From the NCBI GenBank assembly GCA_945859605.1, contig OX243825.1, positions 30,903,226 through 30,967,225 of the forward strand: a stretch of 64,000 nt of DNA. The letters run 5' to 3'. The notes under the pieces are model-generated. The model was not told where the DNA came from, did not search any database, and saw only the letters and a list, made by a program, of their open reading frames with translations. Below, piece by piece: positions 34,372 to 45,496 of the stretch. How positions within the stretch are numbered: position 1 is the first letter of the stretch; each line of letters starts with the position of its first letter. The position numbers and the translations under genes are program-made. This stretch comes from Lumbricus rubellus (lineage: Eukaryota; Annelida; Clitellata; Crassiclitellata; Lumbricidae).

Positions 34372-34635
34372 CGCTAGATGTCACCGTCATCCTTTATTAT
34401 GTAAGCCTCTGTACATGTTAACTTTGATTTAACGCCATGATGGAGAGCGATCTATTCGTAAACTAAAATACAAAATCTCTGACGAGACGTATGCGATTTT
34501 CTGAATGTTTCATCAACGGACGATTTGTCAACGGGCTGTTCGTCAAGTGAACGTTTCGTCAATGGTTCGTTCAGCGTTGGATTAATACATGATGGATTGA
34601 TGAAAAGGATACTTGTAAATCCTCCGACCGGTGTA
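34372..34635. repeat. Dispersed repeat, uninterrupted copy
   Basis: Contains ATGTTTCATCAACGGACGAT, then GTTCGTCAAGTGAACGTTTC. The same sequence at 42183-42378 and 57870-57985 is split by the hAT element, so this copy serves as the empty site. Confidence 0.7.
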
Positions 34636-36622
34636 AAGGTTTCAAATTACCCCCTCCTAAACATTACCCCCCGGTAACTTGAAACCGGTCTCAGATTACC
34701 CCCCGGAACCTAGATTTGCATCAATCATCGCATTTATTGCACTAATAAAATCAGAAAAATCATCCCGCTTCTTGTTTTGGTCTGCAGAATATCATCCGTC
34801 ATCCCACTTCGTGTTTTGTTATCAATATTTTGATCCGAAAAAAATAATAGCCTCGAAGACATTTTCTCCATTGTAACTTCAGCGGCGATTAGTATTTTGG
34901 TTACAGATGAAAATATTGATAACAAACCACGAAGTGGGATGATGGATGAAAATCTTCTGACCGAAACAAGAAGCGGGATATTTTTTCTGATATTTTCAGT
35001 GCAATAAATGCGATGATTGAAGCAAATTACAGTTTTCAGGGGGGTAATGTTTAGGAGGGGGTAATTTGAAACCTTTACACCGGTTTCAAATTACCCCCTT
35101 CTAAACATTACCCCCCTACGAACTGTAATTTGCATCAATCATCGCATTTATTGCACCAAAAGTATCATAGAAATTCTTGTTTTGGTCTGAAGTCATTCCA
35201 CTTCGTTGTTTGTTATCAATATTTTCATCTGTAACTAAAATACTAAATCGCCGCTGAAGTTACATGGAGAAAGGTTCCGGTGTAAAGGTTTCAAATTACC
35301 CCCTCCTAAACATTACCCCTGGTAACTTGAAACCGGTTTCAGATTACCCCCCGGAAACTAGATCTGCATCAATCATCGCATTTATTGCACTGAAAAAATT
35401 AGAAAAATCATCCCGCTTCTTGTTTTGGTATGAAGATTTTCATCCGTCATCCCAGTTCGTGGTTTGTTATCAATATTTTAATCGGAAAAAATAATAGCCT
35501 CGAAGCCATTTCTCCATGTAATTTCAACGGCGATTTAGTATTTTAGTTACAGATGAAAATATTGATAAAAAACCATGAAGTGGGATGAAAGATTAAAATC
35601 TTCAGACCGAAACAAGAAGCGGGATGATTTTTCTGATAGTTTTAGTGCAATAAATGCGCTGATTGATGCAAATTACAGTTTTCAGGGGGGGTAATGTTTA
35701 GGAGGGGGTAATTTGAAACCTTTACACCGGTGTAAAGGTTTCAAATTACCCCCTCCCAAACATTACCCCCGGTAACTTGAAACCGGTTTCAGATTACCCC
35801 CCGGAAACTAGATTTGCATCAATCATCGCCTTTATTGCACTAAAAAATCAGAAAAATCGTCCCGCTTCTTGTTTTGGTCTGAAGATTTTCATCCGTCATC
35901 CCACTTCGTGGTTTGTTATCAATATTTTAATCGGAAAAAATAATAGCCTCCATGCCATTTTTACATGTAATTTCAACGGCGATTTAGTATTTTAGTTACA
36001 GATGAAAATATTGATAAAAAACCATGAAGTGGGATGAAAGATTAAAATCTTCAGACCGAAACAAGAAGCGGGATAATTTTTCTGATAGTTTTAGTGCAAT
36101 AAATGCGCTGATTGATGCAAATTACAGTTTTCAGGGGGGGGTAATGTTTAGGAGGGGGTAATTTGAAACCTTTACACCGGTGTAAAGGTTTCAAATTACC
36201 CCCTCCCAAACATTACCCCCGGTAACTTGAAACCGGTTTCAGATTACCCCCCGGAAACTAGATTTGCATCAATCATCGCCTTTATTGCACTAAAAAATCA
36301 GAAAAATCGTCCCGCTTCTGGTTTTGGTCTGAAGATTTTCATCCGTCATCCCACTTCGTGGTTTGTTATCAATATTTTAATCGGAAAAAATAATAGCCTC
36401 CATGCCATTTTTCCATGTAATTTCAACGGCGATTTAGTATTTTAGTTACAGATGAAAATATTAATAAACCACGAAGTGGGATGACGGATGAAAATCGCCA
36501 GACCCAAACAAGAAGCGGGATAATTTTTCCGATTATTTTAGTGCAATAAATGCGATGATTGGTTCAATTTACACTTTTCAGGGGGTAATGTTTAGGAGGG
36601 GGTAATCTGAAACCTTTACACC

Positions 36623-37195
36623 GGGACAAATGGTCTACCGACAACTCGTCTACCGACAACTCGTCTCCTGGACAATTGGTCCAACGACAACTGGTCTACA
36701 TACGAATAGTATTGATGAAATAGAAGCTGGATTTACGAAAATGGTGTTTTAGCTTAAATGGAAGCTGGATTCATGATTTTCATTCATATATTCCAACATG
36801 CACCCATTTCTACTTCAAATCTAAAATACCTTCATCCAGTTTCTATTTCTCGCCTGTTTTTTTTAGTCAATCCAGCTTCTATTTCATATATAAAAATACC
36901 CTCATCCAGTTTCAATTACATAAGCGGTGTTCTTATCGATCCACCTTCTATTTGAGATCTAGAGATACCTTCATCCAGCTTTTATTTATCATGCATTATT
37001 TTAGTCAATCCAGCTTCTATTTCACCTATGAAAGAACCATCATCCAGATTCCATTTCTCTTGCGTTATTTCAACACTCCAACCTCAATTTCACCATTAAA
37101 AACTGTCATCCAGCTTCCATTACTCGTGCGCTGGATCAGTTGTCAGTAGACCACTTGTCGGTAGACGAATTGTCCTTCGACGAGTTGTCGTGACA
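36623..37195. mobile_element. Foldback element with CTACCGACAACTCGT end arrays
   Basis: Ends hold GTCTACCGACAACTCGTC and, on the right, GTCGGTAGACGAATTGTC and GACGAGTTGTCGTGACACC. The core is AGCTGGATT on the left and AATCCAGCTTCTATTTC on the right. Same family as 10712-11188, inserted into the palindrome array. Confidence 0.7.
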
Positions 37196-37499
37196 CCATG
37201 GAGAAATGGCTGCGAGGCTATTATTTTTTCTGTAGAAGTTAAACTGACGAAAAATAATTATGCGGTGCCAGGCGACTCGTTTAGAACACTAAAGCAACCG
37301 AATTCTTTTCATCAAATCAGCTTCTGTTCAGGATCAATATTCAACAGCATCCACATTTACTCAATTTGATTGCTCTAAAGAATTGCTTTTCTGTGTTAAG
37401 ATGCAAGCAAGGATCCATAATCAATTTAGTATCTACACTTGGTCAATGTGATTGCGGTAAAAAAAGAAATGAATTCGTGCCTCAGTATCAGTAAACAAA

Positions 37500-37747
37500 C
37501 AAGCGCATGAAAAATCACATGATGACAATCTGTGTCACAAATCGTTTTCTGAAAGGAGTCTGCAAGCTATTGGAACAAATCACTCGGAAAAACAGCTACG
37601 CAAGTGCAATATATGTCATATTCGATTTTGCACAAGAGGACATGCTGGTAAGACACATGTGTAAGATCCCACACTGCAGAAAAGCCACTTAAGTGCCATC
37701 TATGTCAAAAAGCATTTGCAGGAAGAAGCAGTCCTGACAGACACATA
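37500..37747 (+). pseudogene. Frameshifted 5' part of ZNF copy 3
   Basis: Aligns with the first fingers of copies 1 and 2. It has an extra base near 37618 (CATATTCGAT against CATAAGGAT) and four extra bases near 37658-37661 (ACACATGTGTAAG), so the first fingers are out of frame with the rest. Confidence 0.7.
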
Positions 37748-39745
37748 ATGACCCACACTGGAGAAAAACCATACAAGTGTAATTTATGTAAGAAGGCATT
37801 TGCACAGAAAAGTGCCCTTGCATACCACACAAAAACCCACACTGGAGAAAAGCTGTACAGGTGCAATATATGTGATAAAGCATTTGCATGGAAGTCTAAC
37901 CTTGCATCTCATGAAAAAACTCACACTGGAGAAAAGCCATTCAAGTGCAATCTATGCAACAGAGCATTTACACAAAAAAACACTCTTCACAGCCACGTAA
38001 GAACCCACACTGGAGAAAAGCTGTATAGCTGCAATCTGTGCAACAAAACATTTGCACAGAGGTCTGGCCTTGCATATCATGCAAAGGCACACACTGGAGA
38101 AAAGCCGTACAAGTGTAATTTATGCTTGAAAGCTTTTATGCTGAAACGCAATCGTGACAACCATATGATGCTCCACAGCGAAGAAAAACCATACAAATGT
38201 AATTTATGTGAGAAATCATTCACTCAAAAGGGTGGTCTTGAATACCACATAAAAATCCACACTGGAGAAAATCTGTTCAAGTGCAATATATGTCATAAAG
38301 CATTTGCACACAAGAACAATCTTGAAAACCATATAAAGACCCACACTGGAGAAAAACCATACAAATGTAATTTATGTGTGAAAGCATTCACACAAAAGGG
38401 TGGTCTTGAATACCACATAAAAATCCACACTGGAGAAAAGTCGTTCAAGTGCAATATATGTCATAAAGCATTTGCACACAAGAACAATCTTGAATACCAC
38501 ATAAAGACCCACACTGGAGAAAAACCATACAAATGTAATTTATGTCAGAAAGCATTCGTACTGAAGGGTGGCCTTGAAAACCACACAAAATTTCACACTG
38601 GAGAAAAACCATACAAATGTAATTTATGTCAGAAAGCATTCGTACTGAAGGGTGGCCTTGAAAACCACACAAAATTTCACACTGGAGAAAAACCATACAA
38701 ATGTAATTTATGTCATAAAGCATTCACACTGAAGAGTGGCCTTGAAAACCACACAAAATCTCACACTGGAGAAAAGCCTTTCAATTGCCATATATGTCAT
38801 AAAGCATTTGCACACAAGAACATTCTTGTCGCCCACATAAAGACCCATACTGGAGAAAGGTCACACCAGTGCAATCTATGCCAAAAATCATTTACACGGA
38901 AGAGCATTCTTGACGACCACATAAAGACCCACACTCGAGGAAGGTCACACCAGTGCCATCTATGTGACAGAGCATTTTTAAGTAGGAACGGTCTTGACTT
39001 CCACATACGAAACCACAATGGAGAAAAGCCATTCAAGTGCAATTTGTGTCACAAAGTATTTGGTAAAAAGAGCCATCTTGAACGTCACATGACTGGGAAA
39101 AAACCATGCACATGGAAAGTAGGTGCCAAGACACTGGAAAGTGATGGTGATACGATTACCTTTACAAGAGCGCAGGAGGAAAAACAGTCATACAGACGGA
39201 GTATTTGTGATAAAGCTTTTCTTCGAGAAGTTGATTTGGAATGCCAATCAAAAACCCGAACTAGCATTGAGCCATGCAAGTTGAATTTCTATAACAAAAC
39301 CGTTGACCAGAATTTCAATGGGGAATTGCCCCAGAGGTTCCATTTTGGACAAAAGTTATGCAGAATGACGGAAAATTCCATTATTAGTAGTGTAGACGTT
39401 GGTATCTTCGTAAAAACTGAAGATGACAATAGTGCTGAAGAAACAGTGTTGTCAAAAGCAGAGGTCTTGTCTAAAATATCTTCATTTCAGTGCATAAACC
39501 AAAGTCGATTTGAAAAACAACATCTTGGAAAACATTCAATAGCTGTTCCTGATATGGATGATTTCATTTTGAAAGCTTATGGGTGTGGATATTGTGATGA
39601 AGTGTTTGAAAATGAACAGACATTTGTGGAGCATTGTTATAATCACTACAGTTTTTCTCCGCAGAAAGATTCGTTTCTTGAACTGATTGGTTGTTTTTGC
39701 CCTGCTTGTCATGGAGAAGTTGTGCAGAATACTCTTGATGTTTAA
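37748..39745 (+). CDS. C2H2 zinc-finger protein, 16 fingers (ZNF copy 3)
   Basis: From ATG 37748 the frame encodes 665 residues. About 16 Kruppel-type fingers with HTGEKPYKC linkers run to about residue 447; the last lacks its final His (LERHMTGKK). Two adjacent finger pairs are duplicates: FKCNICHKAFAHKNNLE with YHIKIH, and YKCNLCQKAFVLKGGLE twice. A C-terminal module follows, with DVGIFVKTEDDNSAEETVL and MDDFILKAYGCGYCDEVFE, shared with copy 2. The frame is also open just upstream, giving one more finger before 37748, but earlier fingers are frameshifted. Nuclear DNA binding is inferred from the family; the target is unknown. Same strand as copies 1 and 2. Confidence 0.8.
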   Translation: MTHTGEKPYKCNLCKKAFAQKSALAYHTKTHTGEKLYRCNICDKAFAWKSNLASHEKTHTGEKPFKCNLCNRAFTQKNTLHSHVRTHTGEKLYSCNLCNKTFAQRSGLAYHAKAHTGEKPYKCNLCLKAFMLKRNRDNHMMLHSEEKPYKCNLCEKSFTQKGGLEYHIKIHTGENLFKCNICHKAFAHKNNLENHIKTHTGEKPYKCNLCVKAFTQKGGLEYHIKIHTGEKSFKCNICHKAFAHKNNLEYHIKTHTGEKPYKCNLCQKAFVLKGGLENHTKFHTGEKPYKCNLCQKAFVLKGGLENHTKFHTGEKPYKCNLCHKAFTLKSGLENHTKSHTGEKPFNCHICHKAFAHKNILVAHIKTHTGERSHQCNLCQKSFTRKSILDDHIKTHTRGRSHQCHLCDRAFLSRNGLDFHIRNHNGEKPFKCNLCHKVFGKKSHLERHMTGKKPCTWKVGAKTLESDGDTITFTRAQEEKQSYRRSICDKAFLREVDLECQSKTRTSIEPCKLNFYNKTVDQNFNGELPQRFHFGQKLCRMTENSIISSVDVGIFVKTEDDNSAEETVLSKAEVLSKISSFQCINQSRFEKQHLGKHSIAVPDMDDFILKAYGCGYCDEVFENEQTFVEHCYNHYSFSPQKDSFLELIGCFCPACHGEVVQNTLDV

Positions 39746-40467
39746 AATAAAATCTCTGGTTTCCCCACCTATTTAATAATGTTTGCGTTGTAATTTGCGT
39801 ACATGTTGGTATAAATGGATATTGTGTTGAAATTTATATGGATGTTAAATCACCAATGTTCATCTAGATATCCTGCCGGTTTGCAAATTGCATTTTACGA
39901 TGGCTCACAGATATTTTATTTGGACATTCGACTTCATTCAGTATTATTGATGCTGTTTCTTTATAATATTATTGTTAGCACTGAATGGACTCCTAAGTAA
40001 TTCTGTTTCATTCGATATCAATTACATGTAACATTTAAATGACACTTATCGATTTATTACATCCTATTAAAAGAAAATGGTAACCAGTGTTCGTCTCTAA
40101 GGCATTAAAAAAGCATTTTTCAATGCAAATAAATTATTGGATAGTATTGAAAGAGCAACACATGGCTAAAATTAATAACGTTTTCAACATGCCCAATTTA
40201 CTACGCTAATCTAAACATTATTATCAACGCACTTACCTGCAATACACAGGTGCGTGATGCTGATGCCAAATTGCCAACCTACTAATTAAAGGCTTGCTAA
40301 GGAACAAATACCACGTTGTACGCACTGTTCCCACCTGGTCATTACATTATAACCTGCGACACCGCCCCTTTGATTTTACCTTGCCGGCCAAGAACGATAG
40401 GTTAGGCCTATAGCAGTTTGGAATCTAAGACATCCCGTGGACAAACCCCTCCCAATCATCATTTATG

Positions 40468-42192
40468 ATGGTTCCACGACATCTGGTTCACGACAATTGT
40501 TTCGCGACAATTAGGCCTACTATTGGAGCTGTATTGATGAAAATCTTGATTAGGCCTAAATTGGTGCTGGCATGGTGAAAATGTTCTTGCTTATATTGGA
40601 ACTGGATTGATGAAAAACGCTCGTGAAATGGAAGCTGGGTAATGATATTTTGATATCTGAAATAGAAGCTGGATTAATGAATAGAATACTAGATAAATGA
40701 TTTGGATTCATGCGTTTCAACATGCATCCAGCTTCCATTTCTCAAGCGCTTTATCAATAATCCGGCTTCCCTTTATGAAGCGTTACTTTTGTCAATACAG
40801 CTTCTACACCGTGATTCAATAAAAACTAAGCCAAATTGTTTTTCATATATCTCCAATGCCTGATAACATATCATGATAAAATTTTCCAAATATTTAGAGA
40901 ATTGGACCAAGAATATGATTCCAAAATTTCATGAGATAAAGTTGAACGGATAAAAAGATATGAATATTTAAACTTCATATGCCGAAATTGCAGTTTACAA
41001 GCAATTTTCTGTCAGATTCAATCAAATGTTTCCTTATAATCTCCAATGCCTGATGATTAATCATTCTAAAATTTTCCAGATATGTAGTGAATTGAACTAA
41101 CAATATGACCCTGACAGTATGGTTTGATTATTTAATTAAATAACATGCTCAAAATGTCCTCCTCCTGCTTGCACACAAACCTGGAGGCACTGGCGCCATG
41201 CATTTGCAACAGCATCGTCGATTATTCTCTGCTCCAGGTCATCCCACACTTCCAATAATCGTTGCTTCAGATTGCTTATATCATGGATAGTTGTCTGCTA
41301 GACTCGGTCTTGTATCATGCATGCTCCACACTTTATAGTCGATAGAAGTCAAATCTGGGCTGTTCGGAGGCCATAATGTGGTATAAACGAAGTTTGGCGT
41401 CTCTCTTCTCAGCATTTCGATGGTTTCCTTGGCTCTGTGGGTTGGCTCTGTTCTGTTGAAAAAGAAAACAGCCTTCTGGGGCTATAGATTTCTGATAACA
41501 GGTGGAAGATGTTGTGACAGCAGAACATTGCGATAATATACTCCGTTAATTTTACTCCAGAACCCCTGAAGTCCAAAATTGGGAACTATCAAGCATCGAA
41601 ACCAGAACGAACACCATAACAGACTTGCTGAAAACTGACATTTCTGGAGATGTTGTTTAAATATTCATATCTGTCTATCCGTTCATATTTATGACATGAT
41701 ATTTTGGAATCCTATTCGTGGTTCAATTGTGTAAATATCTGGAAATGTTATTATGATTAATTATGAGACATTGGAGATATATGAAAAACAGTTTAGCTGA
41801 CGTTTTTATTGAATCTCACAGAAAATTGCTTGTAAACTGCAATTTCGGCATATGAAGTTTGAATATTCATATCTTTTTATCCGTTCAACTTTATCTCATG
41901 AAATTTTGGAATCATATTCTTGGTCCAATTCTCTAAATAATTGTAAAATTTTAGCGTGATATGTTATCCGGCATTAGAGATATAAGAAAAACAATTTGGC
42001 TTAGTTTTTATTGAATCACGGTGTATATATTTCACCTACAGGGAACCTTCATCCCGCCCCCATTCACCATTTTCTGATGAGCCAACAATGTTGTCGTAAA
42101 CCAGTTGTCGTGAACCAGCTGTCGGTGAACGAATTGTCCGTGAACCAGTTGTCGTTGAACCAGTTGTCGGTGAACCAGCTGTCGTGACATCC
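40468..42192. mobile_element. Foldback element split by a mariner-like insertion
   Basis: Left end has TGGTTCCACGACATCTGG and GAACTGGATTGATGAAAAAC units; right end has GAACCAGTTGTCGTTGAACC and AGCTGTCGTGACATCC. Without the 1217-bp insertion at 40807-42023 the interior reads continuously (CAGCTTCTA joined to TATTTCACC). Same architecture as 10712-11188. Confidence 0.7.
40807..42023 (-). mobile_element. Decayed Tc1/mariner-like element with long inverted repeats
   Basis: 1217 bp flanked by TA on both sides (40805-40806, 42024-42025). The ends CACCGTGATTCAATAAAAAC and its reverse complement open inverted repeats of about 220 bp. Each end also contains a second, diverged copy of the terminal sequence further inside, so the inverted repeat is itself doubled. 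The middle, on the minus strand (about 41580-41150), reads broken pieces of a DDE transposase: FFFQQNRANP, then LWPPNSPDLTSIDYKVW in another frame, and a final WRQCLQVCVQAGGGHFEH. Several stops and frame changes: not active. Confidence 0.85.
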
Positions 42193-42378
42193 TTTATCAT
42201 GTATGCATGCCGCATCCGTACACGTTCATTTTAGTCTAGCCGCTCTAGCGCCATGTTGGTCAGTTTCACAGATGAGCCATCTATTCCTATACTAGCGTTC
42301 AACTACAAAATCTTTGGTGAGACACATGCAATTTTCTGGATGTTTCATCAACGGACGATTTGTCAGCTGAGCTGAATG
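42183..42378. repeat. Left part of dispersed repeat split by hAT
   Basis: Matches 34372-34520 (CAACTACAAAATCT, GATGTTTCATCAACGGACGA) and stops exactly at the 8-bp GCTGAATG (42371-42378). The other half resumes at 57870. Confidence 0.7.
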
Positions 42379-42394
42379 CAGTGTTGTTGTCAAG

Positions 42395-42545
42395 ACCTCA
42401 AACCTCAAGACCAAGACCAAGACTTTGAACCTCAAGACCAAGACCAAGACTTTGGCCTTCAAGACCGAGACCAAGACCAAGACTTTTGGACTCAAGACCA
42501 AGACAAGACCAAGACTTTTGGTCTCAAGACCAAGACAAGACCTTG
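42395..42545. repeat. CAAGACC-type minisatellite, left hAT end
   Basis: Repeats of AAGACCAAGACCAAGACTTT. A counterpart in the same orientation lies at 57675-57850 in the right end. Confidence 0.85.
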
Positions 42546-43466
42546 CGAAAATGCAGGTTCTGCTATCTTAATGAAAACGTATTTTATTCAAACAAAGCAA
42601 CTCTATAACCAAACTGCAGAGAATTCCGAGTTCAGTTCGTGCCTACAAAACTCCTTAACCCATTAGTGCCTAGCGTCCCCAAAACGGGGACACCTCTTTG
42701 GGAAAAGATAGTTTTAATATCAAGCAATACTCAGAGTTGCCAACCATTGGGTCTGACAGTGTACTAAATTATCTTTAAAATAAGATATAATATGGCAGAT
42801 TTTGTTTTGTTTTTGCATATGCCAGATAGATTTTTATTTCGATTTTCCAAAATTTTAATTTTTTTAAAAGTTATCATTATAAAATTATATTTTTGGGTAA
42901 AAACCTGCTGCAATCGAAAATGTGCATATATACCCATATTATTGGTGCTATTATCTACCTGTATAAATTTTTTAGCATTGATTCATCTTTGGTTAATATT
43001 TTTATTATGCTCGTAAATACCGTCCCCGTTTCGGGGACGCTAGGCACAAGTGCCCCCGTCAACTTTCTAAACAACAATATGTGACTTTCACTGCGTTTTC
43101 AACTATAGTAATAATATGCATATGTGTTTCCTCAGCACGCCAAGGACAACCCTGCCTGCAAGCTATCATCGGTCTCATATAGGACCCATATTCCCACGTG
43201 GGACCCGTGTGAAACCCATATGGAGTCTGTCTAATACCCATGCAAATGCTGGAAGGGAAGATCTCTAACTGTAAGTAACAGTGTTGCAAGCCAGGGTCTA
43301 GGTCCTCTAGGACTTTACTCCCCGGCCCATTACCCAACTGCCAATACCCCTGCCATTACCCCTCCGTAGGACATTATCCCCTGCCATTACCCCCCGTCTG
43401 TTTACATTTAGGTCCAGTGTATGCATGTATGCATGTATGAATGTAAATATGTATGTAAGTAGTATG

Positions 43467-43497
<31 letters not shown>

Positions 43498-43793
43498 GAA
43501 TGTATAAAGTGTGTATGTAGGTCTGTATGTATGTCAGCATGTATGTATGTGGGTATGCAGTAGGTATGTATGTAAGTATGTATATATGCATGTGTGTATA
43601 ATGCATGTATGTATGTGCGTATATACGCACTTACATACGTATTTACGTACGTATGTTTATGCTTACATTCATGTATGTATGTATGCTTGTATGCATGTAT
43701 GTACATGTATGTATGTATGTAGTATGTATGTATGTACTTGCACATGTGCATATGTATTCATTTATGTATGCCTACATAATACATACATCATAC

Positions 43794-45439
43794 TGTTAGA
43801 GTTTTGGCCCAGCTGTTGCAGCTGGAGCGCTTGGCTAGATGACGTAACGCTGCTGCCCGCTGTTTACCTCTAGGCTTAAACTGTTTTGGCCTGCTAGCGT
43901 AAACTGTTGTTGCTCCGCCCCTTAGGCTTAAACTGTTTTGGGCTGCTAGGCGTAAACTGTTGTTGCTCCGCCCCTTAGGCTTAAACTATTTTGGCCTGCT
44001 AGCGTAAACTGTTGTTGCTCCGCCCCTTAGGCTTAAACTGTTTTGGGCTGCTAGGCGTAAACTATATTGGCTCCGCCCACTAGGCTTAAACTATATTGGC
44101 CTGTTAGGCTTAAACTATTTCGGCCTGTTAGGCCAAAACTATTTCGGCCTATGCTGTTGCGTATATAAGAAAGGTCGTGTCGCTGTCGCAACACAGACGA
44201 ATGGCCTGGTGAAGAACGCCGTAAAACGCGTAGTAGCTGGCTGATGATCTGACTTGACAAGCGGTAAAACGTTTGTTGAGTGACACTGTTGTGGAGAGAG
44301 GTAAAATCCTGAATCTGTGCCTCGAGCTCGAACCTTCGGCCTCTTCAGGTGCTCCTCCACGTGACTGGGGTTACAGTTTCTGACTACCGTAACCTAGCTG
44401 ACGGACGAAGCTGCTCCTACGACGACGATCCACGGCTGGTGCGGCAGGGACCGATACCTCGGTCTGCCCTGCCCTTCGACGACGATCCACGGCCGGTGCT
44501 GCAGGGACCGATACCTCGGTCTGCCCTGCCCTTCGACGACGATCCACGGCCGGTGTTGCAGGGACCGATACCTCGGTCTGCCCTGCCCTTCGACGACGAT
44601 CCACGGCCGGTGCCGCAGGGACCGATACGACGGTCTGCCCTGCCCTTCGACGACGATCCACGGCTGGTGCTGCAGGGACCGGGACGACGGTCTTTCCTGC
44701 CTTCGACGACGGTCTGCAGTTGGTGCTGCAGGGACGGATACGAGGTCCGTCCTGCCTTCGACGACGATCCACGGCTGGGACGGATACGAGGTCCGTCCTG
44801 CCTTCGACGACGATCCACGGCTGGTGCTGCAGGGACCGATACCACGGTCTGCCCTGCCCTTCGACGACGATCCACGGCTGGTGCTGCAGGGACCGATACC
44901 ACGGTCTGTCCTGCCCTTCGACGACGATCCACGGCCGGTGCCGCAGGGACCGATACGACGGTCTGCCCTGCCCTTCGACGACGATCTGCAGTTGGTGCTG
45001 CAGGGACGGATACGAGGTCCGTCCTGCCTTCGACGACGATCCACGGCTGGTGGTGAAGGGACCGGGACGACGGTCTTTCCTGCCTTCGACGACGGTCTGC
45101 AGTTGGTGCTGCAGGGACGGATACGAGGTCCGTCCTGCCTTCGACGACGATCCACGGCTGGTGCTGCAGGGACCGATACCACGGTCTGCCCTGCCTTCGA
45201 CGACGATCCACGGCTGGTGCTGCAGGGACCGATACCACGGTCTGCCCTGCCCTTCGACGACGATCCTACGGCTGGTGCTGCAGGGGCCACTGTTGCTTCT
45301 GAACTAGTACGCTCAAGCCTAGTCGGCTAATCTTCAACCTACAATTGAAGTCGATCCCGCGGACAATTCTACGACACCCGAACGACTGGGGCTGGTTCTC
45401 GCATCCTGGTGAACTTTCGCCCAGCCCTAGTCCGTAACA
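43794..45439 (+). repeat. Left LTR of Ty3/gypsy element, 1646 bp
   Basis: Starts TGTTAGAG and ends CCGTAACA. A TATA box (GCGTATATAAG, 44159-44169) follows repeats of CTTAGGCTTAAACTGTTTTG. The second half (44410-45285) is a minisatellite of about 60 bp (CTTCGACGACGATCCACGGC and CTGCAGGGACCGATACC) that is open in several frames on both strands; these ORFs are a property of the repeat. Only two base differences from the right LTR were seen: 44376 and the site matching 50989. Confidence 0.93.
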
Positions 45440-45442
45440 AAC

Positions 45443-45460
45443 TGGTACCATCGAGTGGGG
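45443..45460 (+). promoter_or_regulatory. Candidate primer binding site
   Basis: TGGTACCATCGAGTGGGG begins three bases after the left LTR and starts with TGG as needed to pair with a tRNA CCA end. I cannot name the tRNA. Confidence 0.6.
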
Positions 45461-45496
45461 TGTTTGAAAAGAACGACAACTCGTGAAACTGCAACA

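Larger units (their letters stand above)
33323..37232. repeat. Array of ~450-bp palindromic units
   Basis: Each unit has two inverted arms containing CATCAATCATCGCATTTATT, GTCATCCCACTTCGTGG and their reverse complements, joined by G/C-rich hinges (GGAGGGGGTAATTTGAAACC, then TTTACACCGGTGTAAA at the centre, then the reverse). Centres lie near 33560, 34330, 35730 and 36180, with a broken one near 35085. Units at about 35690-36130 and 36140-36580 are near-identical tandem copies. The block sits in the 3' flank of ZNF copy 2; the outer borders (AGCCATTTCTCCATG near 33335, CATGGAGAAATGGCT near 37197) are inverted repeats. No gene. Confidence 0.8.

Noticed and set aside
44394..45330. Overlapping ORFs of 133-298 codons on both strands in the LTRs
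   Set aside because: They are products of a ~60-bp G/C-rich tandem repeat without stops; the same set reappears in the second LTR and no domain is visible.
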